Positions 23,492-31,181 of a DNA stretch of 35,161 nucleotides are shown piece after piece (the stretch's first letter is position 1; the number at the start of each line of letters is the position of its first letter). The stretch spans positions 1 through 35,161 of the forward strand of contig MELE01000110.1 of assembly GCA_001768615.1 (NCBI GenBank), read 5' to 3'. The notes beneath the pieces are model-generated. The model did no database searches. It worked only from the letters and a program-made list of their open reading frames with translations, and had not been told where the DNA came from. Source of the stretch: Acidobacteria bacterium RIFCSPLOWO2_12_FULL_67_14b. Its GTDB lineage: Bacteria; Acidobacteriota; Vicinamibacteria; Vicinamibacterales; UBA2999. The translations under genes were made by a program, and so were the position numbers.

Positions 23492-24301
23492 GTGAAGCTC
23501 TGGGCCACGAGCGACCTGCACGTCGGCTACGACGAGAACCGCCGCGCCGTCGAGGCCCTGCCCGCCCATCCGGACGATTGGCTGATCGTCGCCGGCGACA
23601 CCGGCGAGACGCCGGCGCACCTGGAGTTCGTGCTCCGCACGCTTGGCCCCCGATTCAGGCAACTGATGTGGACGCCGGGCAACCACGATCTGTGGACGCC
23701 GGCCGGCGTGCCGCCAGACCAGCGGGGCGTCGCGCACTACGAGCGGCTGGTCGCGATCTGCCGCCGGCACCACGTGCTGACGCCGGAGGATCCGTACCCG
23801 CGCTGGCCGGGCGATGGTCCCGCGCGCGCGATTGTGCCGACGTTCCTGCTGTTCGATTACTCGTTCCGTCCCGCTCACGTCGCGCGCGCCGACGCGGTCG
23901 CCTGGGCCGCCGAATCCGGTGTGCGATCGAAGGACGAGGACCTGTTGTGGCCGGCGCCGTTCGAGACCTGCGACGACTGGTGCGCGGCCCGCATCGAGGC
24001 CACCGAACCGCGGCTGGATGCGCTCCCTCGCGATCTGCGGTTGATTCTCGTGAACCACTTCCCGCTTCGCCGCGACCTGGCGGTCCTGCCCCGTATTCCG
24101 CGGTTCTCGATCTGGTGCGGGACGACGCACACGGAAGACTGGCACCAGCGCTACAACCTCGAAACCGTCGTCTCGGGCCACCTGCACCTGCGCTCGACGC
24201 GGGAACTCGATGGCGTGAGGTTTGAGGAGGTCTCGCTGGGATATCCGAGGCAGTGGTCGCAGAGCCGCGGATTGGAGCATTACCTGCGGCGGATCCTTTG
24301 A
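23492..24301 (+). CDS. Calcineurin-type metallophosphoesterase, PptH-like (predicted phosphopantetheinyl hydrolase)
   Basis: A 269-residue cytosolic metallophosphoesterase starting at a GTG. All metal-binding motifs are present: D-L-H (Asp8, His10), G-D-T (Asp36), G-N-H-D (Asn64, His65), V-N-H-F-P, and G-H-L-H (His230, His232). N-terminal sequence M-K-L-W-A-T-S-D-L-H-V-G-Y-x-E-N-R and D-D-W-L-I-V-A-G-D fits the group encoded beside phosphopantetheinyl transferases in actinomycetes. There, PptH (Rv2795c) removes phosphopantetheine from carrier proteins, opposing PptT. The same gene order here, with a 9-bp spacer, suggests the same function; this is inference from family and context. It is the last gene of the operon, ending at a long inverted repeat. 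Confidence 0.85.
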   Translation: MKLWATSDLHVGYDENRRAVEALPAHPDDWLIVAGDTGETPAHLEFVLRTLGPRFRQLMWTPGNHDLWTPAGVPPDQRGVAHYERLVAICRRHHVLTPEDPYPRWPGDGPARAIVPTFLLFDYSFRPAHVARADAVAWAAESGVRSKDEDLLWPAPFETCDDWCAARIEATEPRLDALPRDLRLILVNHFPLRRDLAVLPRIPRFSIWCGTTHTEDWHQRYNLETVVSGHLHLRSTRELDGVRFEEVSLGYPRQWSQSRGLEHYLRRIL

Positions 24302-24312
24302 CGAATAACTAG

Positions 24313-24380
24313 TAACGAATAACGAATAACAAAGGCTCCGAATCCTTGGTTATTCTCAATTCGTTATTCGTTATTCGTTA
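24313..24380. terminator. Perfect 18-bp inverted repeat of AACGAATAAC units between convergent genes
   Basis: Bases 24313-24330 (TAACGAATAACGAATAAC) are exactly complementary to 24363-24380, with a 32-base loop that holds a smaller AAGG/CCTT stem. Both arms consist of a 7-bp unit (ACGAATA) in tandem. The element is markedly A+T-rich against its surroundings and sits between the ends of the metallophosphoesterase and aminotransferase genes, so a bidirectional terminator or a dispersed repeat (or both) is likely. Confidence 0.65.
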
Positions 24381-24392
24381 TTCATTGCAGAC

Positions 24393-25547
24393 TCAGGCGT
24401 TCTGCAGCCGCTCCGCCGCCGCTCGCAACGTCTCTTCCTTCTTCGCGAAACAGAATCGCAAGACCGGGCCGCCGGTGTCCTTGTACAAGAACGCCGACAC
24501 CGGAATCGAGGCGACCCCGTGCTCGACGATCAACCGGTGCGCGATGGCCTTGTCGGTCTCCTTCGAGATGTCCGAGTAATCCATCAGCTGGAAGTAGGTG
24601 CCGCCGCAGGCGAGCGGCTTGAGGCGTGATCCCGTCGTCAGCTTCAAAAACAGGTCGCGCTTCTGTTGATAGAACTCCGGCAGGCCCTTCGCCTCCGGAT
24701 CCCGCTTCACAAACTCCGCGAACGCCATCTGCGACGGCGTGTGGACGGTGAAGGTGATGAACTGGTGCACGCGCGTGACCTCGGCGATGAGCGCCTGCGG
24801 CCCCACGCAGTAACCGACCTTCCAGCCGGTCGTGTGAAACGTCTTGCCGAACGAGCTGATCACCACGGCCCGCGATCGCAGCTCGGGGTAGCGCAGCAGG
24901 CTCTCGTGCCGGCGCCCGTCGAAGATAATGTGCTCGTAAACCTCGTCGCCAATCACGAGGATGTCCGTGCTGTCGACGAGCGCGGCCAGTTGTCGCAGGT
25001 CGTCGGCGGTCCAGATGCTCCCGGTCGGGTTGTGCGGCGTGTTGACCAGGATCGCGCGCGTCCGCGGCGTGATCGCGCGGCGGACCTCATCCCAGTTGAC
25101 TGAATAGTCCGGATACCGCAGGCTGACGAAGACCGGCGTGCCGCCGCTCAGGCGGATCACGGGGACGTACGAGTCGTAGCACGGCTCGAACAGGATCACT
25201 TCGTCGCCCGGCTGCACGAACGTGGTCAGGGTCGCATACAGGCCCGCGGTGGCGCCCGACGTGACCAGGACCTCGGTGGCCGGATCGAAACGGGGCCCGT
25301 ACAGCCGCTCCACCTTGGCGGCGATCCCCTCCCGCAGCGCCAGCACGCCCGGCATCGGCGCGTACTGGTTGTGCCCGTCGCGCATGGCCTTCGCCACGGC
25401 CTCGACCAGCGCGGGATCGCAGTCGAAGTCCGGAAAGCCCTGCGACAGGTTGATGGCCTTGTGCTCGTTGGCGAGCCTGGTCATCACGGAGAAGATGCTC
25501 ACCCCGATATCCGGGAGCTTGGAGATAACCTGAACTGTGCCCGGCAT
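24393..25547 (-). CDS. PLP-dependent class I/II aminotransferase, YbdL-like (methionine/kynurenine type)
   Basis: A 384-residue cytosolic fold-type I aminotransferase. The N-terminus S-K-L-P-D-I-G-V-S-I-F-S and A-I-N-L-S-Q-G-F-P-D-F-D closely follow the YbdL/methionine aminotransferase pattern, a group that also covers kynurenine aminotransferases. The PLP site is S-S-F-G-K-T-F-H-T-T-G-W-K (Lys235), with N-T-P-H-N-P-T-G and D-E-V-Y-E-H upstream, and Arg364 in V-L-R-F-C-F for the carboxylate. Length equals YbdL. It probably transaminates methionine or aromatic amino acids with a keto acid. I chose the ATG at 25547 since the longer frame runs into the divergent rhodanese gene; TATAGT 10 nt upstream supports it. 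Confidence 0.9.
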   Translation of the reverse strand: MPGTVQVISKLPDIGVSIFSVMTRLANEHKAINLSQGFPDFDCDPALVEAVAKAMRDGHNQYAPMPGVLALREGIAAKVERLYGPRFDPATEVLVTSGATAGLYATLTTFVQPGDEVILFEPCYDSYVPVIRLSGGTPVFVSLRYPDYSVNWDEVRRAITPRTRAILVNTPHNPTGSIWTADDLRQLAALVDSTDILVIGDEVYEHIIFDGRRHESLLRYPELRSRAVVISSFGKTFHTTGWKVGYCVGPQALIAEVTRVHQFITFTVHTPSQMAFAEFVKRDPEAKGLPEFYQQKRDLFLKLTTGSRLKPLACGGTYFQLMDYSDISKETDKAIAHRLIVEHGVASIPVSAFLYKDTGGPVLRFCFAKKEETLRAAAERLQNA

Positions 25548-25557
25548 GACTCTGGCC

Positions 25558-25567
25558 ACTATACAAT
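25558..25567. promoter_or_regulatory. Overlapping divergent -10 elements (aminotransferase and sulfurtransferase)
   Basis: ACTATACAAT contains TATAGT on the minus strand (25563-25558) and TATACA (25560-25565) or TACAAT (25562-25567) on the plus strand. The start codons are at 25547 (minus) and 25575 (plus), so each message would have a leader of only a few bases. This repeats the arrangement seen at 7329-7349 and 18992-18999. Confidence 0.6.
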
Positions 25568-25574
25568 CAACCCC

Positions 25575-26444
25575 ATGATGCTCGCCCTCGCGTTCGCTAT
25601 TGCGGCCCAGACCTCCGGCGGATACGCCCGGCCGGACCTGCTCGTCGACACGGCCTGGCTCGCGCAACATCTCAGCGATGCCACTGTGCGCGTCGTGGAC
25701 ATGCGCGCGCGCGGCTACGGCGACGGGCACATTCCCGAGGCCGTCTTCCTCGACAATAACTGGATCCGTAATCCGAAAGCGCCACCGACGTTCCTGCCGA
25801 CACCACTGGAGTTCGAGGCGCTGATGGCGCGGCTCGGCATCTCGAACACGACCAAGGTCGTCGCCTACGACGACCGCGGCGGAATCTATGCGGCACGCCT
25901 GTGGTGGATCCTGAACTACTACGGCCACAGCAACGTGGCCCTGCTCGATGGCGGCTGGGGAAAGTGGATCGCTGAGAAACGCGCGACCGGCACCGCGACG
26001 CCCGCGCCCGCGGCGGCCGTGTTCACGGTCAAGCCGGGAACGGTCAAGGTGGCGACGGCAGACGAGGTGAAGGCGGCGATCAACAAGCCCGGCGTAAAGC
26101 TCGTGGACGCCCGGAGCCAGGGCGAGATCGACGGCAAGGAATTACGGGGGATCAAGCGCGGCGGCTACATCGAATCATCCATCCCGGTGTACTGGGAAGA
26201 CACGTTCGACCCCGTGAGCAAGGTATTCAAGTCAGCGGCCGAGATCACGAAGCTCTATCGCGACAAGGGCATCGTGCCGTCGGACGAGGTGACGGTGTAT
26301 TGCCAAGTGGGCATGCGGGCGTCCCACGACCTCTTCACGCTGGCGCTGATTGGCCACGACCTGGCGAAGTTGCGGAACTACTACGGCTCGTGGGAAGAGT
26401 GGGGCAACCGCGACGACACCCCGATCAAGACCCGCACGCCTTAG
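25575..26444 (+). CDS. Secreted tandem-rhodanese sulfurtransferase
   Basis: A 289-residue protein of two rhodanese domains. The first (about 18-135) has V-V-D-M-R-A-R-G-Y-G-D-G-H-I-P-E-A and V-V-A-Y-D-D-R-G-G, with Asp in place of the active Cys, so it is structural as usual. The second (about 150-285) has the active loop Y-C-Q-V-G-M-R-A-S-H with Cys243. The loop type (C-x-x-G-x-R) resembles thiosulfate sulfurtransferases. The N-terminus (M-M-L-A-L-A-F-A-I-A-A-Q-T) is a short hydrophobic leader ending at Ala-Ala-Gln, so export is likely, as for many Acidobacteriota sulfurtransferases. Context with the divergent methionine-type aminotransferase hints at sulfur metabolism, but this is weak. Confidence 0.88.
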   Translation: MMLALAFAIAAQTSGGYARPDLLVDTAWLAQHLSDATVRVVDMRARGYGDGHIPEAVFLDNNWIRNPKAPPTFLPTPLEFEALMARLGISNTTKVVAYDDRGGIYAARLWWILNYYGHSNVALLDGGWGKWIAEKRATGTATPAPAAAVFTVKPGTVKVATADEVKAAINKPGVKLVDARSQGEIDGKELRGIKRGGYIESSIPVYWEDTFDPVSKVFKSAAEITKLYRDKGIVPSDEVTVYCQVGMRASHDLFTLALIGHDLAKLRNYYGSWEEWGNRDDTPIKTRTP

Positions 26445-26876
26445 CCTTCACCAGAATGGCGCGCAGCGCTCGAGGTTCTGGGGCATCGCCCCGCAGCCCT
26501 TCAGGAGCAGGCGTTTCGCGCCGGCGGTGACTCGCGCAGGCACGTTCGTAGATGAAACGCGCGGTGCCGCCATCATGCCACTGTCCCGCCAATTCGGATA
26601 GTGCGCGTGCGCCTCGTAGGTCGTGATACGGCCCTATGCGTCCGGCGGGCCCGGCATGCACATGTGCCGTGCCACGCCGACGTCGATGCTGTTGTTCCGG
26701 CCCTTGAACCTGAACTCCTCCTAATAACCAGAGCATCCCCTGGCAAGTTCAAACATCATTCCGTGCTGCGTCTCTCTGTGTGGCCAATTCCTTGACTGCC
26801 GATCCGCCTTGGTGCAAGAGTGCGCTGAGCGGCGAAGCAGCGAAGGGCCCCCCAGGGAGAACGTGCGCGATGGCCC
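26445..26876. other. Gene-poor 432-bp region, possible decayed minus-strand frame
   Basis: No gene with recognisable motifs. On the minus strand an SD-like AGGAGGAG (26722-26715) precedes a stretch without ATG that reads as E-F-R-F-K-G-R-N-N-S-I-D-V-G-V-A-R-H to a TAG near 26634, then an open run of about 60 codons ending K-G-C-G-A-M-P-Q-N-L-E-R-C and a stop near 26449. These look protein-like but cannot be named and may be gene remnants. The plus strand shows nothing convincing before 26877. Confidence 0.4.
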
Positions 26877-27341
26877 ATGGCTGTGCACAGGGCATTCGGG
26901 AAGCGGCGTGGCGTTCAGTCGAGGTCCATCCAGCCAAGCGATGGGGTTGCCCTCGTTGGGCTGGCGCTCAGCTGTGCCTATGACCTGACGACCGTCGGCG
27001 CCTGGGCAAGGGAGGCTGGGATGTGCGAAACGCAACTGCGTCTGCGGTGTCGCATTGCTGGCGTTCCTGCCAAAGTGTCGCTTGACTTCGTGCGGGTGCT
27101 GCGGGCGGGTCTCTGCCGAGAAGTCCGCGGGGGTGCCCTTACGGATTACTTGGATGTTGGGGACCCTCGAACGATGAGACGGTTGCTTGCGAGGGTTGGG
27201 CGAAGCGGTCCCGACAACCCTACGGTACTGGAGTACGTCAGCGCCCAGCGCGTCATTCGGGATGTAGCGTTGATTGAAGAGCTCAAGAAGGTGCTCACGC
27301 CGATGGCTACGTTTCGTCACCATGACGGGCCTCATCACTGA
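26877..27341 (+). CDS. Small HTH protein of the type linked to ADOP permeases
   Basis: A 154-residue cytosolic protein. The central part D-L-T-T-V-G-A-W-A-R-E-A-G-M-C-E-T-Q-L-R-L-R-C-R with the following A-K-V-S-L-D-F-V-R-V-L-R-A reads as an AraC-like helix-turn-helix. The C-terminal part L-D-V-G-D-P-R-T-M-R-R-L-L-A-R-V-G repeats the pattern. Proteins of this shape sit beside ATPase-less FtsX/MacB permeases in Acidobacteriota, as I recall, and probably bind DNA. The start is the first ATG in an open frame (from 26829) and is uncertain. The 3' end overlaps the permease gene by 20 bases, indicating co-translation. The last residues (R-H-H-D-G-P-H-H) come from the overlap. Confidence 0.65.
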   Translation: MAVHRAFGKRRGVQSRSIQPSDGVALVGLALSCAYDLTTVGAWAREAGMCETQLRLRCRIAGVPAKVSLDFVRVLRAGLCREVRGGALTDYLDVGDPRTMRRLLARVGRSGPDNPTVLEYVSAQRVIRDVALIEELKKVLTPMATFRHHDGPHH

Positions 27342-29727
27342 TCTGCGATCGGCCTTCAGGCAGTTCTTGCGCAACCGGGGGCTGACTGTCGTTGCGCTGA
27401 CCTCGCTCGCGGTGGGCATTGGTGTGAGCGTGGCGATCACGAGCGTGTCGACCGCCGTGCTCGTCAGGCCGCTGCCGTATGACAGACCTCAAGACCTCGT
27501 CATGATCTGGCGGCAGGGCACCGGTCCCGATCCTCTGGCTGGCTTCTGGGGGCGGCGGCGGACGGCCCGATACGTCTCGACGCCTGCGATGGTGCTGCAC
27601 TGGCGGGAACAGGCCCTTCCGTTTGTGGATTTTGCGGTCTTCGAGAGTTGGGAAACGGGGGTGTCGCCACGTGTCGACCTGATTGATGGGGCCGGTGTGG
27701 AGCGGTTGCGCGGCACACTCGCCACGGCGAACCTGTTCAGTGTGCTCGGCGTGCGTGCCAGACTCGGGCGCACCTTTGGAGAAGACGAGACCGGTGTGGC
27801 CGTCATCAGCGATCGCCTCTGGCGACGGCGGTTTGGTGCCGATCCAGGCGTGCTTGGCAAGACCATCACCCTCGGAACGGGTAGATTTCGTGACCGGAAC
27901 CTGGTCGAGATCATCGGCGTGCTTCCGGACCGTTTCCGCTTCGACTATCCCGACGAGACGGAGATTTGGCTGCCCCTGTCATGGTCGGCGATCGCGAGCG
28001 AGTTCCAGATCGGCTTGATGTACCGCGCCGTGGCGCGCCTTAGCGGCGACACGCCGATCCAGGCCGCGGAGGCGGCGATGCAGGGGCTCCACGACCCAGC
28101 CGATCGAAAGCGAGGAACCCGCATCTGGCTCGAGCCGGTGCACGACTATGCGGTCGGCGCGTCGCGGGGGGCACTGCTCCTTGTGTCTGCGCTTACGCTA
28201 CTCGTCTTGCTCAGCGGCGCGATCAACGCGGCGACCGTCTTTGCCGCGTCAACCGTCTCCCGCCTGCGTGAAATGCGGGTGCGTCGAGCGCTCGGCGCCT
28301 CGCAGGGACGCCTGGTCCGCCAGGTCTTCACAGAGGCGGCGGCCGTGGCCGTTCTGGCTGGGGCGGTGGGGTCGGCGACGGTATCCCTGGCGTTGCCAGG
28401 GCTGCGAGCCATGCTGCCGGCCGGTTTGCCACGCGTCGATGAGATTGGCCTCGACTGGTGGACGCTGGCCGGCGTGTGCGGGGCGGTCGTCCTCAGCACG
28501 CTGCTCGCCGGATTCATCCCCGCCTGGCTGAGCGTGCGCGACCGCGAGCACCGACACCTCGAGGACACGCACACCGCCACGATGTCGCTTGCTGGGCTGC
28601 GACTCAGGATGGGGTTGCTGGGCGTGCAGTTCACGCTGGTGACCGCCCTGCTCATCGCCGGCGGCATGCTGGTCCGCAGCTTCGGGAACATCATGCACGT
28701 GGACAAGGGCTTCGAAGCAGACGCGAACGTCTACGTGGCCGAGATCCGGCTGATACACCCTACCTACCGCGATCAAGGCAGCCGGTTGCAGAGCGAACTG
28801 CTGAGGCACGTCCGCGAGCTGAGGTACGTCGACGCTGCCAGCTTGACGTCGGCCATTCCTTTGCGCGGCACGGATTTCGTTGGCAGGCTTCGGCGATTTG
28901 ACGGGCAGCCGATTTCGGCGAACAGGCGAATCGTGGACCCGGGGTACTTTGACGTCATGCGCATCCCGCTGCTCAGCGGCCGCTGGCTTACAGATGCCGA
29001 GGGCGAACCCGTCGTACTCGTCTCTCAGTCACTTGCCATGGCGGCGTACCCCGGTGAGAATCCCCTCGGCAAGCCTCTCTGGGGTTCGGGCGCGCGGATT
29101 GTCGGTGTGGTGGCGGACGTCCGTGCACGCTCGCTGTTGGAGCGCCCAATGCCAGCGTTTTACGTACCAATGGCCCAGGAAACATCGTCTCTGGTCTGTT
29201 TGCTTGTACGTACCGGGATGGGGGCACCGCAAGTCGCAGCGGACTTGAGACAGGTCGTTGGAGACGTCTACCCTGAGCAGCCGATACCACGCCTCGCGAC
29301 GTTGGACCAAGTGCTCAACGACTCCGTTGCGGATCGCCGCGCCTATGCCGTCATCTCCAGTGCGTTTGCCGTCGCGATGTTGCTGCTGTCCGGCCTGGGC
29401 TTGTGCGGTCACCTGTCGCACGTCGTGGCGGAGCGTGCCCGTGATCTGGCAATCCGCTCGGCGCTTGGAGCATCCTCGCGGCAGCAGCTGCAACTCTTGG
29501 TTCGGCACATCGTGCCGGCTCTGTTCGGCGGGGTCAGCATCGCGATGGGAACTGTGTACTTATTGTTCCCGCTCGTCGCGCCATTCTTGTTCGAGATTGA
29601 CCGATTCGATGTGATCTCGTGTGCCGTGAGCGCTCTGCTGGTCACGGGCTTCACCGCTGCGGCCGTCGTCTTGCCGGCCCACCGCGTGTCGAGGTTGGAC
29701 GCGGCCACCATGCTCCGAGCGACTTAG
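27322..29727 (+). CDS. ADOP-type FtsX/MacB family permease, intact
   Basis: An 801-residue inner-membrane protein with the duplicated layout of 'acidobacterial duplicated orphan permeases': two MacB_PCD-FtsX modules and no ATPase. First module: a TM helix at about 20-42 (L-T-V-V-A-L-T-S-L-A-V-G-I-G), a periplasmic domain (V-L-P-Y-D-R-P-Q-D-L ... F-S-V-L-G-V-R-A-R-L-G-R-T-F), and FtsX helices near 275-420 with R-E-M-R-V-R-R-A-L-G-A-S-Q-G-R-L-V-R-Q. Second module: a TM helix near 435 and FtsX helices near 680-795 with D-L-A-I-R-S-A-L-G-A-S. The C-terminus is the usual R-V-S-R-L-D-A-A-T-M-L-R-A-T. The substrate is unknown and there is no ATPase gene in the window. It starts inside the HTH gene. 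Confidence 0.88.
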   Translation: MTGLITDLRSAFRQFLRNRGLTVVALTSLAVGIGVSVAITSVSTAVLVRPLPYDRPQDLVMIWRQGTGPDPLAGFWGRRRTARYVSTPAMVLHWREQALPFVDFAVFESWETGVSPRVDLIDGAGVERLRGTLATANLFSVLGVRARLGRTFGEDETGVAVISDRLWRRRFGADPGVLGKTITLGTGRFRDRNLVEIIGVLPDRFRFDYPDETEIWLPLSWSAIASEFQIGLMYRAVARLSGDTPIQAAEAAMQGLHDPADRKRGTRIWLEPVHDYAVGASRGALLLVSALTLLVLLSGAINAATVFAASTVSRLREMRVRRALGASQGRLVRQVFTEAAAVAVLAGAVGSATVSLALPGLRAMLPAGLPRVDEIGLDWWTLAGVCGAVVLSTLLAGFIPAWLSVRDREHRHLEDTHTATMSLAGLRLRMGLLGVQFTLVTALLIAGGMLVRSFGNIMHVDKGFEADANVYVAEIRLIHPTYRDQGSRLQSELLRHVRELRYVDAASLTSAIPLRGTDFVGRLRRFDGQPISANRRIVDPGYFDVMRIPLLSGRWLTDAEGEPVVLVSQSLAMAAYPGENPLGKPLWGSGARIVGVVADVRARSLLERPMPAFYVPMAQETSSLVCLLVRTGMGAPQVAADLRQVVGDVYPEQPIPRLATLDQVLNDSVADRRAYAVISSAFAVAMLLLSGLGLCGHLSHVVAERARDLAIRSALGASSRQQLQLLVRHIVPALFGGVSIAMGTVYLLFPLVAPFLFEIDRFDVISCAVSALLVTGFTAAAVVLPAHRVSRLDAATMLRAT

Positions 29728-29982
29728 CCCCAGGAACGTCGACGCGCCGTCGATCTTGCCGCCGGGAATTGCATCGGATCTTCCGCCGGCCGTTGCCTTG
29801 ACCGCAGCCGACCTCGGGTGGATCCTCTCGCCGGATGGGTAGCGCTGAGAGATTCAGGAAGGTCTCGCTGGCCTTGGCCATTGGCTCCACAGTCCTGTAC
29901 TGGTCCGTTGATGTCGACAACCGGCATGTGACAGCAGAACGGCGAGCCGCGCTGGCGGCCACCACGATGCCCATCGCGTTGA
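29728..29982. other. Unidentified 255-bp sequence between permease and decayed permease
   Basis: This stretch replaces the first half of what should be a second permease gene. It carries no ADOP motif. Open frames run through it on both strands (for example S-A-E-R-F-R-K-V-S-L-A-L-A-I-G-S-T-V-L-Y-W on plus from 29837, in a frame different from the permease remnant), but none resembles a family I know. Confidence 0.4.
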
Positions 29983-31154
29983 ATGGCTGCAGACCGAGCT
30001 TGCGGGGTGTCTCGCTCGCTACGAGATCCGCTGGTCTCGGTGCAGGTCGCGCTGGCCGTCGTCCTCGGCATCGGCGCGACACTGATGCTGCGATCGTTGT
30101 GGAACCTGCAGCACGTGGACCCCGGATTCACCCCTGCCAACGTGCTGACCTTCCGCCTGCAGACCACCTCGAAGTACCGCGCCCTGACGAATGGACTGCC
30201 CTACCTCGAGCGGATGCGCGAGCGGGTCGCGGCGATTCCGAGTGTCGTCGAGGTCGGGTTTGCCGGCCACCTGCTGATGAGCGGCTACTCGTGGACGACC
30301 TCGGCACACCGGGCCGATCGTCCGCTGGCGCCGGGGACGCAGGCGCCCACCGTCGGGTGGCGGTTCGTCCACGGCGACTACTTCCGGACGCTGCGGATCC
30401 CGCTCGAGTCCGGCCGGCCCTTCTCGAATGCCGACGTCTCGAAGTCGGCGCAGGTCGCCATCGTCAATGAAACCCTCGCGCCGCAGTACTTCGATGATCC
30501 GTCTGCGGCGGTGCGCCAGCGTTTGATCGTCACCAGCGGGAGAAGCGGCGCGGACGAACCGCTGGAGATCGTCGGCGTGGTCGGGGACGTTCGGCATCGA
30601 AGCCTCGATCAACCGCCGATGCCGGAACTGTTCCGGCCACTGACGCAGACTTTCATGTTCCCGATGGCGATGGTCGCGCGGACGCTGGGGCCGCCCGAAC
30701 AGATCGCGGCGGCGGTCCGCCAGGCGGCGTTTGAGATCGACCCGTGCCGGCCACGAGCGTGGTGAAGGGCTGCAGCTCGGCGACGGGCACCACCGCCGCC
30801 GCGGGCCTGCTCCTCGGGCTGATCGGGGTCTACGGCGTGGTGGCGTATCGCGTGCGACAGCGCGAGCGCGAGATCGGCATCCGGCTCGCGCTCGGCGCGC
30901 GGCCCGGCGACATGGCCCGGCACGTGGTTGCGCAGGGCGCATGGCACGCCGCCGCCGGCGTGGCCCTCGGCGTCCCAGCGGCGTTCATCCTGTCGCGCGT
31001 CATGGCGAGCATGCTGTTCGGCGTCACGACGCGCGACCCGCTGACGTTCACTACGCTCCCGCTGGCCATTGTCGCGGTGACCACGCTGGCCTGCTACCTG
31101 CCCGCCCGCCGGGCCTCCCGGGTCGATCCAGTCGTCGCGATCCGTACCGACTGA
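29983..31154 (+). pseudogene. Decayed second ADOP/FtsX permease (N-terminal half lost, internal break)
   Basis: The frame from 29983 to 30765 encodes the second module of an ADOP permease (V-S-V-Q-V-A-L-A-V-V-L-G-I-G-A-T-L-M-L-R-S-L ... G-V-V-G-D-V-R-H-R-S-L-D) and ends at F-E-I-D-P followed by unrelated residues and a stop. The frame from 30744 to 31154 then gives the last FtsX helices (G-L-I-G-V-Y-G-V-V-A-Y-R-V-R-Q-R-E-R-E-I-G-I-R-L-A-L-G-A) to the normal C-terminus R-V-D-P-V-V-A-I-R-T-D. About 40-50 residues expected between F-E-I-D-P and G-L-I-G-V-Y-G are missing, and the first module is absent. I therefore call it a pseudogene. The neighbouring gene 27322-29727 is the intact relative. 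Confidence 0.8.
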
Positions 31155-31157
31155 CCA

Positions 31158-31176
31158 TATAATTCGCGGCTGGAGG
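31158..31176 (+). promoter_or_regulatory. Promoter -10 and Shine-Dalgarno of the ggt-like gene
   Basis: A consensus TATAAT at 31158-31163 and GGAGG at 31172-31176, spaced 5 nt from the ATG at 31182. Unlike the leaderless-type promoters elsewhere in the window, this one leaves room for a ribosome-binding site. No clear -35. Confidence 0.7.
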
Positions 31177-31181
31177 CTTTC

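Noticed and set aside
24313-24380. Insertion sequence end or attachment site
   Set aside because: No transposase or integrase and no target-site duplication visible; the tandem-unit arms fit a repeat or terminator better.
26721-27440. Minus-strand open frame of about 240 codons over the HTH gene
   Set aside because: Lower-complexity composition and no motifs, while the plus strand has HTH-like patterns and overlaps the permease start.
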